DNA of 64,000 bases from Sphingopyxis sp. YF1. Lineage in GTDB: Bacteria; Pseudomonadota; Alphaproteobacteria; Sphingomonadales; Sphingomonadaceae. Of the stretch, positions 52,717-63,899 are shown one piece after another. Every line of letters starts with the position of its first letter. Positions within the stretch are counted from its first letter, which is position 1. A program made the position numbers and the translations under genes. The stretch lies in contig NZ_CP033204.1 in assembly GCF_022701295.1 (NCBI RefSeq), forward strand, positions 3,934,501 to 3,998,500. The letters are read 5' to 3'. A model generated the notes under the pieces. It did not search any database. It was not told the origin of the DNA and worked only from the letters and a program-made list of their open reading frames with translations.

Positions 52717-53931
52717 TCAGTCATCGAGCGCGGCGTGGACGAGGGTCTTGACCTCGCGCCGCACGGGATAGGTGGAAGAGGGCATGAGCTGCGTCATGAA
52801 CACCATACAGATTTCCTCGACCGGATCGACGAAGAAGCCGGTCGAGAACATGCCGCCCCAGTAGAAATCGCCCGCCGATCCGGGAATGCCGGCGCGCGCG
52901 GGATCGAGCGTGACCGCGAAGCCGAGCCCGAAACCGACCCCGGCATTCTCGTCCTCGCTGAAGATGCCGACGCTGTGCTGCGTCAGGTCGCCCCCGCCGA
53001 CGAGATGGTTCGACGTCATCAGGTCCAGCGTCTTGCGGCTGATGATCCGCGTGTCGCCGAGCTTGCCGCCGCCGAGCAGCATCAGGCAGAAACGGTGGTA
53101 GTCGCCCACCGTCGAGGCGAGCCCGCCGCCGCCCGAATGAAAGCTCCTGTCCTTCGCCCAGCGGCTGCGCGCGCCTTCGTCAAACCCCTGCATCCTGTCG
53201 CGGGGGTGAAAGGCATAGGCGTCGGCCAGCCGGTGCTGCTGTTCGGCGGGGACCCGGAATCCGGTATCGACCATGCCGAGCGGGCCGAAGATGCGCGCCT
53301 GCAACACCTCGGCGAATGGCCTGCCTTCGATGCGCTCGATCACCGCGCCGAGCACGTCGGTCGCCATCGAATAATTCCAGTGCGCGCCGGGGTCGAACTG
53401 GAGCGGAATCTTTGCGAGGTCGGCGATGAAGCTGTCCATCGTGTAATCGGCGTCGAAATCGTCGATCCGCGCCTTGCGATACGCGGCATCGACCGGGGTA
53501 CGCTCCTGGAAGCCATAGGTCAGCCCCGATGTGTGGCGCAGCAGGTCGACCATGCGGATCGGCTGCGCGGGCGGGCGCGTCAGGAAGGGGACGTTGCCGC
53601 CCCCCGCGACGAACACGCCGGTATCCGCGAATTCGGGGCAATATTTGGTGAGCGGATCGCTGAGCGCGACCTTGCCCTCCTCGACCAGCATCATGAAAGC
53701 GATGCTGGTGATCGGCTTCGTCATGCTCGCGATGCGGAAAATCGCGTCGTCCTTCAGCGCCTCGCCGGGCCGGCCCTCGCCGATGCACGAGCGGTGCGCG
53801 ACCTCGCCGCGGCGCGACACCAGGGTCGCAGCGTGGGGCAGGCGGCCGGTGTCGATATATTTGGCCTTGAGGAAGGCCGGAATGCGGTCGAGCCGCGCGG
53901 TGTCGAAACCCTGGATCACGGAACGGCTCAC
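52717..53931 (-). CDS. Serine hydrolase of the class C beta-lactamase / esterase family
   Basis: This 404-aa protein has the SxxK motif in [16 protein letters not shown], a Tyr motif in [12 protein letters not shown] and a third motif in [12 protein letters not shown]. No signal peptide is seen, so it is likely a cytoplasmic esterase or lactonase of the EstB type. It starts with GTG overlapping the aldo/keto reductase stop, in a long minus-strand operon of acyl-CoA genes. A lactone or ester substrate would fit the operon. Confidence 0.88.
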   Translation of the reverse strand: MSRSVIQGFDTARLDRIPAFLKAKYIDTGRLPHAATLVSRRGEVAHRSCIGEGRPGEALKDDAIFRIASMTKPITSIAFMMLVEEGKVALSDPLTKYCPEFADTGVFVAGGGNVPFLTRPPAQPIRMVDLLRHTSGLTYGFQERTPVDAAYRKARIDDFDADYTMDSFIADLAKIPLQFDPGAHWNYSMATDVLGAVIERIEGRPFAEVLQARIFGPLGMVDTGFRVPAEQQHRLADAYAFHPRDRMQGFDEGARSRWAKDRSFHSGGGGLASTVGDYHRFCLMLLGGGKLGDTRIISRKTLDLMTSNHLVGGGDLTQHSVGIFSEDENAGVGFGLGFAVTLDPARAGIPGSAGDFYWGGMFSTGFFVDPVEEICMVFMTQLMPSSTYPVRREVKTLVHAALDD

Positions 53932-54875
53932 GAAATGCGGACTCCTTCGAGGATGGCGGCGGCTTCGGCGAGCAGTGCCGGGTCGATTGCGCGATCGGCC
54001 GCGGCTGCGGTCTCCTTGAGCTGCTCGGGTCGGCTCGCGCCGATGATCGCACTGGTGATGCCCGGCTGCGCGAGCACCCAGGCGATCGCGAGCTGCGCCA
54101 TGGTGCAGCCCGCCTTGTCGGCGAGGGGGGTGAGCCGCTGCACCGCCTCGAGCACCGGATCGGTCAGATAGCGGCCCATGAAATGCGCATCCTCGCCCGC
54201 GGCGCGGCTGTCCGGCGGCGGTGCGGCGGCGGCGGCGTATTTGCCGCTGAGCACCCCCATGGCGAGCGGCGACCAGACGATCTGACCGATCCCGTTGGCC
54301 ATGCTGACCGGGATCACCTTTGCCTCGGGACGACGCCAGAGCAGCGAATATTGCGGCTGGCTCGACACGAATTTGACCGACGGCGGGGCGAGGGCGACCG
54401 CCGCCTCGATCTGTTCGGGCGCCCATTCGGAAAAACCGATCGCGCGCGCCTTGCCGCTGCGCACGACCTCGCTGAGCGCGTCCATTGTCTCTTCGAGCGG
54501 GGTGTCGGGGTCGTAGCGGTGGCACTGGTAGAGATCGACATGGTCGGTCTGAAGCCGCGTCAGGCTCGCGTCGATCTGCTTTGCGACCTGCGCCCGGCTG
54601 AGCCCCTTGTCGCTGTCGGACATCGGGAAGAAGAGCTTGGTCGCGAGCACATAGGAGTCGCGCGCGCGGCCCTGTAGTGCGCGGCCCAGAAACTCCTCCG
54701 TGGCGCCGCGGCCATAGACGTTGGCGGTGTCGATGAAGTTGATGCCCGCGTCGAAGGCGGCGTCGACGCAGGCGCGTCCGGCGCTGTCGTCGACCCCGAC
54801 GCCATAGGTCAGCCAGCTGCCGAGGCAGATCGCCGAAACCTCGATCCCGCTGTCGCCCAGCTGCCGATACTGCAT
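53928..54875 (-). CDS. Aldo/keto reductase
   Basis: This 315-aa TIM-barrel oxidoreductase has the catalytic tetrad in [11 protein letters not shown] (Asp, Tyr), LATKLFFP (Lys) and DLYQCHRYD (His). A C-terminal NADPH site is seen ([14 protein letters not shown]). It reduces an aldehyde or ketone with NADPH. It is coupled to the hydrolase downstream and 16 bases from the SDR upstream. Confidence 0.9.
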   Translation of the reverse strand: MQYRQLGDSGIEVSAICLGSWLTYGVGVDDSAGRACVDAAFDAGINFIDTANVYGRGATEEFLGRALQGRARDSYVLATKLFFPMSDSDKGLSRAQVAKQIDASLTRLQTDHVDLYQCHRYDPDTPLEETMDALSEVVRSGKARAIGFSEWAPEQIEAAVALAPPSVKFVSSQPQYSLLWRRPEAKVIPVSMANGIGQIVWSPLAMGVLSGKYAAAAAPPPDSRAAGEDAHFMGRYLTDPVLEAVQRLTPLADKAGCTMAQLAIAWVLAQPGITSAIIGASRPEQLKETAAAADRAIDPALLAEAAAILEGVRIS

Positions 54876-54891
54876 CGCGCGCGTCCTTTCG

Positions 54892-55698
54892 TCAGTGCGA
54901 GGTCTGGCCGAGCAGCTGGCGCGTCACCGGGTGCGAGCTGGTGAGGCCGCCGTCGACCGCGATCGCCTGTCCGTTGACATAGCTCGCCTGGTCGCTGGCG
55001 AGGAAGAGCGCGACATTGGCGAGTTCCTCGGGCTGCGCGGCGCGGCGGAGCGGATTGAGCTGGCCCAGCTTGTGCGTGACCTCCTTCGCCTTGGCATAGT
55101 CGAAGGTCGGTTTGGTCATGCCGGTTTCGGTCAGGCCGGGACACACCGCGTTGACGCGCACGCCGCTCGTCGAGAGCTGTTGCGCGGCGACCTTGGCGAG
55201 GTTGATCACCCCCGCCTTCGACGCGGAATAGGCCCCCGGGCCCGCGCCCGAATTGATACCCGCGACGCTCGCGGTGAGGACGATCGCGCCGCCGCGGCCC
55301 TGGTCGACCATCGCCTTGCCGGCGTGCTTCACCATCAGCGCGGGGCCGATCAGGTTGACGCGCAGCGTCTCGGCCCAGGCGGCGGGATCGAAATCGAAAA
55401 TGCCGCCCATGTCGCCGATGATCCCGGCGTTGGCGAAGGCGACGTCGAGGCCGCCATAGCTGTCTTTCGCGGTCGCCACGAGCTGCGCGACGTCGGCTTC
55501 GACCCCCGCGTCGATCTCGAGCGCCACGGCTTCGCCGCCGGCCTCCTGCACCAGCTTCGCGGTTTCGTGCACCGCCGCCGTCTTGTCGCCGAGCACCAGC
55601 CTGGCGCCCTCGGCGGCGAAGCGCAGCGCGCTCGCGCGGCCGATGCCGCTGCCCGCTCCCGTGATGATCGCGACCTTGCTGTCCAATGCTCCGCTCAT
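54892..55698 (-). CDS. SDR-family oxidoreductase
   Basis: This 268-aa short-chain dehydrogenase has IITGAGSGIGRASAL, NAG in VAFANAGIIGD, the Ser of TASVAG and YSASKAG as the catalytic Tyr-Lys. The last residues (AVDGGLTSSHPVT) are typical of the classical type. The ATG at 55698 overlaps the stop of the preceding SDR gene. Substrate unknown; probably a 3-hydroxyacyl or secondary alcohol. Confidence 0.9.
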   Translation of the reverse strand: MSGALDSKVAIITGAGSGIGRASALRFAAEGARLVLGDKTAAVHETAKLVQEAGGEAVALEIDAGVEADVAQLVATAKDSYGGLDVAFANAGIIGDMGGIFDFDPAAWAETLRVNLIGPALMVKHAGKAMVDQGRGGAIVLTASVAGINSGAGPGAYSASKAGVINLAKVAAQQLSTSGVRVNAVCPGLTETGMTKPTFDYAKAKEVTHKLGQLNPLRRAAQPEELANVALFLASDQASYVNGQAIAVDGGLTSSHPVTRQLLGQTSH

Positions 55699-56456
55699 AC
55701 CACGACACCTCCATCCAGCACGACCGTCTGTCCGGTCATGAAACTCGAAGCCTGTGACCCCAGGAACACGGCTGCGCCCGCGATTTCGCGCGGTTCGCCG
55801 ATGCGCCCCAGACATGCGTTCGACACCGACGCCTTCAGATTGTCGGGATTTTCCCACAGGGCTTTCGCGAAGTCGGTCTTGACCAGCCCCGGCGCGATCG
55901 CGTTGACCCGGATGTTCGACGGCCCGAACTCGCGCGCGAGATTCTTGGCCATCTGGATGTCGGCCGCCTTGGTGATGCCATAGGTGCCGATGATCGGCGA
56001 ACCGCGCAGCCCGCCGATCGAAGAGACGAGGATGATCGATCCCGATCCCGTCCTGCGCATGTCGGGCACGACCATCGTGATCAGCCAGTGCTGCGCGACG
56101 ATATTATGGTCGAGCGTCTTGCGCAGCGCCTCGTCGCTGATCGTTTCCATCGGCCCGTAATGCGGGTTCGACGCGGCGTTGCAGACGAGGATGTCGATCG
56201 GGCCGAACGCCGCGCGTCCGGCATCGACCATCGCCTGCAGCGATTCCTTCGACGACAGGCTCGACGACACCGCGATCGCGGCGCCCGGATGCTTCGCGTT
56301 GATCGCCGCCGCAACCTCTTCGCACGGGCCGAGGTTGCGGCTGGTGATCACGACCTTCGCGCCATGGTCGGCATATTCCTCGGCGATCGCACGGCCGATG
56401 CCGCGCGACGATCCGGTGATGATCGCGACCTTGCCGCCGAGGTCGAACAGGCTCAC
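55695..56456 (-). CDS. SDR-family oxidoreductase
   Basis: This 253-aa protein has IITGSSRGIGRAIAE, CNAASNPHYGPM, ILVSSIGG and YGITKAAD for the catalytic Tyr and Lys. It starts with GTG overlapping the phosphotransferase stop and ends overlapping the next SDR start. Its sequence recalls dehydrogenases found beside ACAD10/11-type genes. Confidence 0.9.
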   Translation of the reverse strand: MSLFDLGGKVAIITGSSRGIGRAIAEEYADHGAKVVITSRNLGPCEEVAAAINAKHPGAAIAVSSSLSSKESLQAMVDAGRAAFGPIDILVCNAASNPHYGPMETISDEALRKTLDHNIVAQHWLITMVVPDMRRTGSGSIILVSSIGGLRGSPIIGTYGITKAADIQMAKNLAREFGPSNIRVNAIAPGLVKTDFAKALWENPDNLKASVSNACLGRIGEPREIAGAAVFLGSQASSFMTGQTVVLDGGVVV

Positions 56457-57526
56457 GCGCCCGCTTTCTTCGCGAAGTCCCACGCCTTCTGCGCCAGCGG
56501 CAGCACGCGTTCGGACATCTCCTTCGCATGGCTCGACGACGCGGTGCCGTCGATCACGCGCTTCTTGATCCCCTGCATGATCCCGGCGAGGCGGAAGAAA
56601 TTATAGGCGAAATACCAGTTCAGGTCAGGAACCCCGTCGCGTCCCGTCGCGGCGCAATAACGCTCGACGACCTCGTCGAGTTCGGGGATGCCGAGGCTCG
56701 TGCGGTCGAGGTCCATCACGCCCGAACGCCCGCCATTTTCGGTCACCCACGCCATCGCGACATAGGTGAAGTCGGCGAGCGGATCGCCGAGCGTCGACAG
56801 CTCCCAATCGAGCACCGCGAGCACTTCGGGGCGGTCCTTCGCAAAGATCATATTGTCGATGCGGTAATCGCCATGGACGACGCTGGTGCGCGTCTGTTCG
56901 GGCAAAGTCGCGGACAGCCAGGTGATGAGCTGTTCCATCTCGTCCATCGTCTCGGTTTCGGAGAGGCGATACTGCTTGGTCCAGCGGTCGACCTGGCGGC
57001 CGAAATAATTGCCGGGCTTGCCATAGTCCGACAGCCCTGCCGCCTCGACGTCGACATTGTGCAGCGCGGCGAGCGTGTCGATCATCGCATGATAGGTGGC
57101 GCGGCGATTCTCCGGCGTCGATCCCGGCATCGCGCCGTCCCAGATCGTCTGGCCGTCGACCATGCCCATGACGTAGAACCAGCTGCCGACGACGCTGTCG
57201 TCGGTGCACAGCCCATATTGGCGCGCGACGGGGAAGCCCGCCTTGTACAGCCCTGCCTGCACCCGATACTCGCGGTCGACTGCGTGCGCCGAGGGGAGCA
57301 GCTGGCCGAAGGGCTTGCGGCGCAGGACATAATTGCCCGACGGCGCGCTGATCTTGTATGTCGGGTTCGACTGGCCGCCGGCGAACTTGCCCTGCGTCAG
57401 CGGGCCGCTGAACCCCTCGACATTCGCCTCCATCCAGGCGGTGAGTTTCGCCTCGTCGAGCAGGTCGGCGCCCTCGGGCGCGACGGTGCCCGAGAAGAGT
57501 TTCTGTGCGTCCATGGCCGTGGTCAT
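56453..57526 (-). CDS. APH-fold phosphotransferase (ACAD10/11 kinase-domain-like)
   Basis: This 357-aa protein has an aminoglycoside-phosphotransferase fold: GGQSNPTYKI and YVLRRKPFGQLLPSAHAVDREY near the N-terminus, then SVVHGDYRIDNMIF and LAVLDWELSTLGDPLADF with the catalytic Asp and metal Asp. It matches the kinase half of vertebrate ACAD10/11 and bacterial LvaA, which act on 4-hydroxyacyl-CoA. The partner dehydrogenase is two genes upstream. The ATG at 57526 overlaps the alcohol dehydrogenase stop. Confidence 0.88.
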   Translation of the reverse strand: MTTAMDAQKLFSGTVAPEGADLLDEAKLTAWMEANVEGFSGPLTQGKFAGGQSNPTYKISAPSGNYVLRRKPFGQLLPSAHAVDREYRVQAGLYKAGFPVARQYGLCTDDSVVGSWFYVMGMVDGQTIWDGAMPGSTPENRRATYHAMIDTLAALHNVDVEAAGLSDYGKPGNYFGRQVDRWTKQYRLSETETMDEMEQLITWLSATLPEQTRTSVVHGDYRIDNMIFAKDRPEVLAVLDWELSTLGDPLADFTYVAMAWVTENGGRSGVMDLDRTSLGIPELDEVVERYCAATGRDGVPDLNWYFAYNFFRLAGIMQGIKKRVIDGTASSSHAKEMSERVLPLAQKAWDFAKKAGA

Positions 57527-58614
57527 TGGTCGAACACGATCACCGACCGCGCGGCATCGCCCTTCTTCATCTTGTCGAATCCTTCGTTGATCTGGGTGAG
57601 CGGGATGGTTTCGGCGACGATGCTGTCGAGGTCGAGCAGCCCGCGCAGGTAGAAATCGACGAGGCGCGGGATATCGACGGGGAAGCGGTTGCCGCCCATG
57701 ATCGCGCCCTGCAACTTCTTGCCCGAGAGCAGGTCCATCGCGCCGAGGCCGACCTTTTCCGAAAGCGGCATCATGCCGAGGATCGTCGCGGTGCCGCCGC
57801 GGCGGAGCGACGCGACCGCAAGGCTCGCCGATGCCGGACGCCCGACCGCCTCGATCGCATGGTCGACGCCGCCTTTGGTCAGTTCGACGATCTGCTTCGC
57901 GGCGTCGTCTGCGAGCGCGTCGACGACGTCGGTCGCGCCCAGCCTCATCGCCAGTTCGCGCTTTTCGGGCACCGGGTCGGCGGCGATGATGCGCCCCGCG
58001 CCGGCGATCTTCGCCGCGTTGATCGTCGCCAGGCCCACGCCGCCGCAGCCGACCACCGCGACCGTCTCGCCCGGGGTCACCTTGCACGCGTTGAAGATCG
58101 TTCCCGCGCCGGTGGTCACCGCGCAGCCGATCACCGCAGCGCGGTCGAGCGGCATGTCGGGGTCGATCGCGACGCACGCATGTTCGTGGACCAGCATCAC
58201 CTCCGAAAAGGCGCTGAGGTTGAGCATCTGGTTGACCGGCGATCCGTCGGGGCGCGTGATGCGCGGCGCCGATCCGGGCGCGCGCCGGGTGTCGCCGCCC
58301 ATGCACAGCGACATGCGGCCGCTGACGCAGAATTCGCAATGCCCGCAAAAGGCGCTGAGGCAGGTGACGACCGCGTCGCCGACCTTGACCGTGCGCACCT
58401 CGCTGCCGACCGCCTCGACGATGCCGGCGGCCTCATGGCCGGGGATCGCGGGCAGCGGGTGCGGATAGGCACCGTCGATGAAATGCAGGTCCGAATGGCA
58501 CAGGCCGCACGCGGCGGTGCGGATGCGCACCTCGTGCGGACGGGGCTTGTCGACGACGATGTCCTCGATCGACAGCGGCTTGCCGGGCTCGATCAGAATC
58601 GCGGCTTTGGTCAT
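57523..58614 (-). CDS. Zinc-dependent alcohol dehydrogenase
   Basis: This 363-aa medium-chain dehydrogenase has catalytic zinc ligands in CGLCHSDLHFIDG and GHEAAG, the structural zinc loop CGHCEFCVSGRMSLC, and VVGCGGVGLATINAAK for NAD. It resembles class III and aryl/alkyl alcohol dehydrogenases. It lies between the ACAD10/11-like dehydrogenase and the kinase and is coupled to the kinase by ATGA. Confidence 0.92.
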   Translation of the reverse strand: MTKAAILIEPGKPLSIEDIVVDKPRPHEVRIRTAACGLCHSDLHFIDGAYPHPLPAIPGHEAAGIVEAVGSEVRTVKVGDAVVTCLSAFCGHCEFCVSGRMSLCMGGDTRRAPGSAPRITRPDGSPVNQMLNLSAFSEVMLVHEHACVAIDPDMPLDRAAVIGCAVTTGAGTIFNACKVTPGETVAVVGCGGVGLATINAAKIAGAGRIIAADPVPEKRELAMRLGATDVVDALADDAAKQIVELTKGGVDHAIEAVGRPASASLAVASLRRGGTATILGMMPLSEKVGLGAMDLLSGKKLQGAIMGGNRFPVDIPRLVDFYLRGLLDLDSIVAETIPLTQINEGFDKMKKGDAARSVIVFDQ

Positions 58615-58630
58615 AATGTTTCCCTCAAAG

Positions 58631-58719
58631 CCGTTCGTGCTGAACCTGTCGAAGCACCGTTCTTTCTTGCTCGGTCGTCAAAGAGAAGAACGGCCCTTCG
58701 ACAGGTTCGGGGCGAACGG
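58631..58719. repeat. Dispersed palindromic repeat (CTTCGACAGGTTCAG type)
   Basis: CCGTTCGTGCTGAACCTGTC and CCTTCGACAGGTTCGGGGCG flank a central TTCTTTCTT/AGAAGAA pair. It is the second copy of the family at 29935-30023. Confidence 0.8.
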
Positions 58720-58725
58720 AGATAA

Positions 58726-60015
<1,290 letters not shown>

Positions 60016-60030
60016 CTTCGCATCCTTCCC

Positions 60031-60046
60031 TTTACGTTCGCGTAAA
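60031..60046. promoter_or_regulatory. Palindromic operator candidate upstream of acyl-CoA dehydrogenase
   Basis: TTTACG-TTCG-CGTAAA is a perfect 6-4-6 inverted repeat directly upstream of the ACAD10/11-like gene. A near copy (TTGACG-CTTG-CGTAAA) lies before the second acyl-CoA dehydrogenase gene at 62553-62568. Confidence 0.6.
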
Positions 60047-60126
60047 CCTTTGGACCGATTCGGCCCCGCTTGCCAAGCCCTGCGCCCCGAAAATTACATC
60101 CTTTCGTTGCGCCCGGATATTTTCCG

Positions 60127-61587
60127 TTACGGATGCGCGCCCGTCGCATCGGGCTCGGCGCGCGCCGCGTCGTCGAGCAGCGCCAGCCGCGCCTCGTGAT
60201 CGGCGCGCGAAATCGGAAAGCGCCGCATCACCATCAGCCCCAGGACGCCGATCACGAGGATCGCGAGGCTGTAGCCGATCGCGAGGTTGCCGAGCACCGC
60301 GTCGCCGACCTCTCCCGGTTTCGCGTTCGCCGGAAAGGCGGCGAAGGAGAGGATCAGCCCTGCGATGAAGATGCCGATCCCGGTCGCGCATTTCTGCATG
60401 AAGAAATAGCCGGCGAAGAACAGCCCTTCGGACCGCCGCCCGGTCTCGCTCTGCGACGCTTCGACGACGTCGGCCATCATCGACGACGACAGGATCATCA
60501 GCATGATCGAGAAACTGTTGGAAACGAACACCAGCGCGAACATCGTCGCGACGCTCGGCTTGCCGGGCAGGCCGGGGAAAAAGCCCTGGATCCACGCGAA
60601 ATAGATGCCGCTGTTGACCAGCAGCGAGATCGCCCCGGCGACGATCGCGCCGTCGCGCTTGCCGAGCCGGGCCGACAGCGGCGCAACCAGCACGAAGGCG
60701 GCGACCATCGATCCGAAGAGCAGGAACACATAGGCGATCATCTCGCCCTGCGTGAACTGCCAGAAGAAACTGAGCAGATAATTGTTCATCGAAAAGGTGA
60801 TGCCCTGGTTGATGAACCCGAACAGCGCGGCGAACACCAGCCACAGGAAGGCGCGGTTCGACAGCGTGTCGCGCATCTCGGCCAATATGTGCCGCAGCGT
60901 CGTCGCGGGCTTGACGTCGTGAAGGTTCGACACCGCGATCCGCTTGTGCTGTCCGGCGGCCGACACCAGCACCGCACCCGCCATCATCAGCGCGCCGGCG
61001 AGCGCATAGGGGAAATAGCCGTCGGGATCGACCAGCCCCTTCGCGCCGCCGAAGAACACGCCATAGGCGAGTAGCAGGATGATCAGGCCGCCGCCCCAGC
61101 CGAAGAGAAAGCGGTAACGCATCACGACGGTGCGTTCGTCATAGTCGGCGGTGAGCTCGGGGACGATCGCGACCGACGGCACTTCGCACATCGACACGAG
61201 CGAGCGGACGATGATCGCGAGCCCGATCAGCCAGGCCACCGTCATCGCGTCGCTCATCGCGGGCGGGTGCCACAGCAGCATCCACGCGATGGCGAGCGGG
61301 ACCGGCGCGCCGTAAAGCCAGGGCAGGCGGCGGCCCCAGCGGCTTCGCGTGCGATCGGTGAGTTCGCCGATTACCGGGTCGACAAAGGCGTCGGCAATCA
61401 GCGCGACCATGATCGCGGCGCCGACGATCCCGGCGTCGAGCCCGATGACCTGATTGTAGAAGAGCAGCAGAAAGGTCGAAAAGCCGTTGTCCTTGACGCC
61501 ATAGGCGATGCTGCCGAGGCCGTGCATGACCTTCAGGCGGACGGGCAATTTCGCGGGGACGGGAACCGCGCTCGCCATCGCGGTCAC
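60127..61587 (-). CDS. MFS transporter of the GPH (glycoside-pentoside-hexuronide) type
   Basis: This 486-aa protein has twelve predicted membrane helices. GPH signatures include VKDNGFSTFLLLFYNQVIGLD near the start, DAFVDPVIGELTDRTRSRWGRRLPWLYGAPVPLA after helix 2, and ADVVEASQSETGRRSEGLFFAGYFFMQKC in the second half. Substrate is likely a sugar or acid taken up with a cation; it cannot be fixed here. Its start overlaps the stop of the SDR upstream. Confidence 0.88.
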   Translation of the reverse strand: MTAMASAVPVPAKLPVRLKVMHGLGSIAYGVKDNGFSTFLLLFYNQVIGLDAGIVGAAIMVALIADAFVDPVIGELTDRTRSRWGRRLPWLYGAPVPLAIAWMLLWHPPAMSDAMTVAWLIGLAIIVRSLVSMCEVPSVAIVPELTADYDERTVVMRYRFLFGWGGGLIILLLAYGVFFGGAKGLVDPDGYFPYALAGALMMAGAVLVSAAGQHKRIAVSNLHDVKPATTLRHILAEMRDTLSNRAFLWLVFAALFGFINQGITFSMNNYLLSFFWQFTQGEMIAYVFLLFGSMVAAFVLVAPLSARLGKRDGAIVAGAISLLVNSGIYFAWIQGFFPGLPGKPSVATMFALVFVSNSFSIMLMILSSSMMADVVEASQSETGRRSEGLFFAGYFFMQKCATGIGIFIAGLILSFAAFPANAKPGEVGDAVLGNLAIGYSLAILVIGVLGLMVMRRFPISRADHEARLALLDDAARAEPDATGAHP

Positions 61588-62441
61588 GCGGGCGTCCCGG
61601 CCTTTGCGGCATCCTCCATCGCGACGAGCGCGTCGAACATTCCCGGCGCCTCGGGGTCCCAGGCATGGCGCTGGCCGATCGTCAGCCCGCCGTCGACCAG
61701 CATATGCGTGCCGGTCATGAACGAGGCCTCCTCGCTCGCGAGATAGGCGACGGCATTGGCGATATCCTCGGGCTGGCCGCCGCGCGCGACGGGCTGCGCC
61801 GCCGCGCTCATGCCCGCGATGATCGCCTTCGCGGCATCCTTGCTGTCGTCGGGGACGTCGAGCGACGCGGTGAAGATGTTGGTGTTGATGAAACCCGGGC
61901 AGATCGCGTTCACGCGGATGCCATATTGCGCGAGATCGGTCGCCGCGACCTTGGTCAGGTGCAGCACCCCCGCCTTGGCGACGGCATAGGCGGTCGGCGA
62001 ATAGCCCGCGCCGAGCGCCGCGACGCTTGCGGTGTTGACGATGCTCGCGCCTTTCCGTCCCTTCATGTGCGGGCTCGCGTAGCGGATGCCCATCGCGACC
62101 GATTTCAGGACCAGGTTCATCGTCTGGTCCCAGCCTTCGGGGGTGATCTCGTCGATCGGGGCGCGATCGCCTCCCGCCGCGGCGTTGTTGAAGACGATGT
62201 CGATGCCGCCCCCCTTCGCCGCCGCGGTGTTCATCAGCGCTTCGATGTCGGCGGGGCGCGTGACGTCGCAGGGGACGAAATCGATCTTCCCGTTCGACGC
62301 CGCGGCGAGCGCCTGTCCACCCGCGAGATCGATGTCGGCGGCGAAGACGTGCGCGCCCTCCGCCGCCAGTTTCAGCACCGCGGCCTTGCCGATGCCCGAT
62401 GCTGCGCCGGTGACTACGGCGACCTTGCCTGCGAATCGCAT
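61584..62441 (-). CDS. SDR-family oxidoreductase
   Basis: This 285-aa protein has VVTGAASGIGKAAVLKLA, FNNAAAGGD, the Ser in NTASVAALGAG and YAVAKAG as catalytic Tyr-Lys, with LVDGGLTIGQRH near the end. It is coupled by ATGA to the GPH transporter, which suggests it acts on the imported compound. Confidence 0.9.
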   Translation of the reverse strand: MRFAGKVAVVTGAASGIGKAAVLKLAAEGAHVFAADIDLAGGQALAAASNGKIDFVPCDVTRPADIEALMNTAAAKGGGIDIVFNNAAAGGDRAPIDEITPEGWDQTMNLVLKSVAMGIRYASPHMKGRKGASIVNTASVAALGAGYSPTAYAVAKAGVLHLTKVAATDLAQYGIRVNAICPGFINTNIFTASLDVPDDSKDAAKAIIAGMSAAAQPVARGGQPEDIANAVAYLASEEASFMTGTHMLVDGGLTIGQRHAWDPEAPGMFDALVAMEDAAKAGTPA

Positions 62442-62552
62442 ATTGGACCTCTCCCGTTTTCTTTTGCCACCTAGCTTAGGCGCGCAACGGGCCGCGTCAA
62501 CGGCGGCCGATCCGACGCTACGGCGCCGTAACGGCAGGCCGCACGGCTCAAG

Positions 62553-62568
62553 TTGACGCTTGCGTAAA
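62553..62568. promoter_or_regulatory. Palindromic operator candidate upstream of second acyl-CoA dehydrogenase
   Basis: TTGACG-CTTG-CGTAAA matches the 60031-60046 element at 12 of 16 positions in the same register, with one of the six stem pairs broken. It lies 46 bases before the ATG at 62615. Confidence 0.55.
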
Positions 62569-62614
62569 GTAGCGAAGCGGACGTAGATTTGACGCCAGAA
62601 GAGGAGCCAAAAGG

Positions 62615-63796
62615 ATGAGCGAACTGGACGCTTTCCGCACCGAGGTGCGGGAATGGCTGGCGGCGAACTGCCCCGCCGAAATGCGCGAACCGATCCGGGA
62701 AGAGGGTGATGTCTGCTGGGGCGGACGCAATTGGGTGTTCAAGAACGACGCCCAGAAGGCGTGGCTCGAGGCCTGCGTCGCCAAGGGCTATACCGTTCCC
62801 GACTGGCCCAAGGCCTATGGCGGCGCCGGGCTGACCCCCGAGCAGACCAAGATCCTCAAGCAGGAAATGAAGCGCATCAACGCGCGCTCGCCGCTCGACA
62901 GCTTCGGCATCTGGATGCTCGGCCCCGCGCTGCTGCAATTCGGCACCGAGGAGCAGAAGGTCCATTATCTGAACCCGATCGCGCGCGGCGAAATCCGCTG
63001 GTGCCAGGGCTATTCCGAACCCGGCTCGGGCAGCGACCTCGTGTCGCTCCAGACCTTCGGCGAGGACAAGGGCGATCATTGGGTCGTCAACGGATCGAAG
63101 ATCTGGACCAGCTATGCCGACAAGGCCGACTGGATCTTCTGCCTCGTCCGCACCGACAAGGCGAACAAATATCAGGGCATCACCTTCATGCTCTTCGATA
63201 TGGAGAGCAAGGGCGTCACCACCAAACCGATCCTCCTGATCAGCGGCAACTCGCCCTTCTGCGAAACCTTCTTCGACGATGTCGAAGTGCCGAAGACGCA
63301 ATATGTCGGCGAGATCAACCGCGGCTGGGACGTCGCCAAATATCTGCTCGGCCATGAACGCGAGATGATCTCGGGCGGCGGCGCGGGCGGCGACATGGTC
63401 AGCATCGGCGCGCTCTTCGCGAAATCGCTCGGCAAGAACGAGAATGGCGAACTCGACGACCCGATCCTGCGCGCCGAAATGGCGGCGTTCGACGTCGACG
63501 TCTTTGCGTATCGCGCGATGGGCGAACGCTTCATGGACATGTGGAAGACCGGCCGCGCGCATCCCGCCTCGTCGAACATGATGAAATATGTCGGCACCGA
63601 ACTCAACAAGCGCCGCCACGAACTCGTCATGTCGGGCGGCGGCAGCGAAGCGCTCGAATGGGACAGCGAAGAGACCAAGGGCGGCGCGCGTCCGCGTGCC
63701 TGGCTGCGCACCAAGGCCAATTCGATCGAAGGCGGGACGAGCGAAGTCATGCTCAACGTCATCGCCAAGCGGATTCTGGATTTGCCGGGGGCGTGA
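62615..63796 (+). CDS. Acyl-CoA dehydrogenase
   Basis: This 393-aa flavoprotein has WLAANCPAEM, YSEPGSGSDLVSLQTFGED, NGSKIWTSYADKADW, ETFFDDVEVPKTQYVG and a C-terminal NSIEGGTSEVMLNVIAKRILDLPGA. The AGGAG site lies 9 bases upstream of the ATG. It is followed, after a repeat, by a second dehydrogenase gene that runs out of the window; such tandem pairs often form heteromeric acyl-CoA dehydrogenases for steroid or branched substrates. Confidence 0.93.
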   Translation: MSELDAFRTEVREWLAANCPAEMREPIREEGDVCWGGRNWVFKNDAQKAWLEACVAKGYTVPDWPKAYGGAGLTPEQTKILKQEMKRINARSPLDSFGIWMLGPALLQFGTEEQKVHYLNPIARGEIRWCQGYSEPGSGSDLVSLQTFGEDKGDHWVVNGSKIWTSYADKADWIFCLVRTDKANKYQGITFMLFDMESKGVTTKPILLISGNSPFCETFFDDVEVPKTQYVGEINRGWDVAKYLLGHEREMISGGGAGGDMVSIGALFAKSLGKNENGELDDPILRAEMAAFDVDVFAYRAMGERFMDMWKTGRAHPASSNMMKYVGTELNKRRHELVMSGGGSEALEWDSEETKGGARPRAWLRTKANSIEGGTSEVMLNVIAKRILDLPGA

Positions 63797-63798
63797 AT

Positions 63799-63880
63799 CG
63801 TCGCCCCAGCGAAAGCTGGGGCCGCTATCGGGACAGGGCGGCTCGGACCGCCAACGATCCCAGCTTTCGCTGGGATGACG
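63799..63880. repeat. Dispersed palindromic repeat (CCCAGCGAAAGCTGGGG type)
   Basis: TCGCCCCAGCGAAAGCTGGG and TCCCAGCTTTCGCTGGGATG are two hairpins of the family at 49206-49274, here in the opposite arrangement, between the two acyl-CoA dehydrogenase genes. Confidence 0.8.
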
Positions 63881-63899
63881 AAAAGAGATTGGGACAGAT

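Noticed and set aside
50580..52751. 723-codon open frame opposite the enoyl-CoA hydratase/dehydrogenase gene
   Set aside because: It starts inside the terminator hairpin and its product is Arg/Asp/Ala-rich without any domain.
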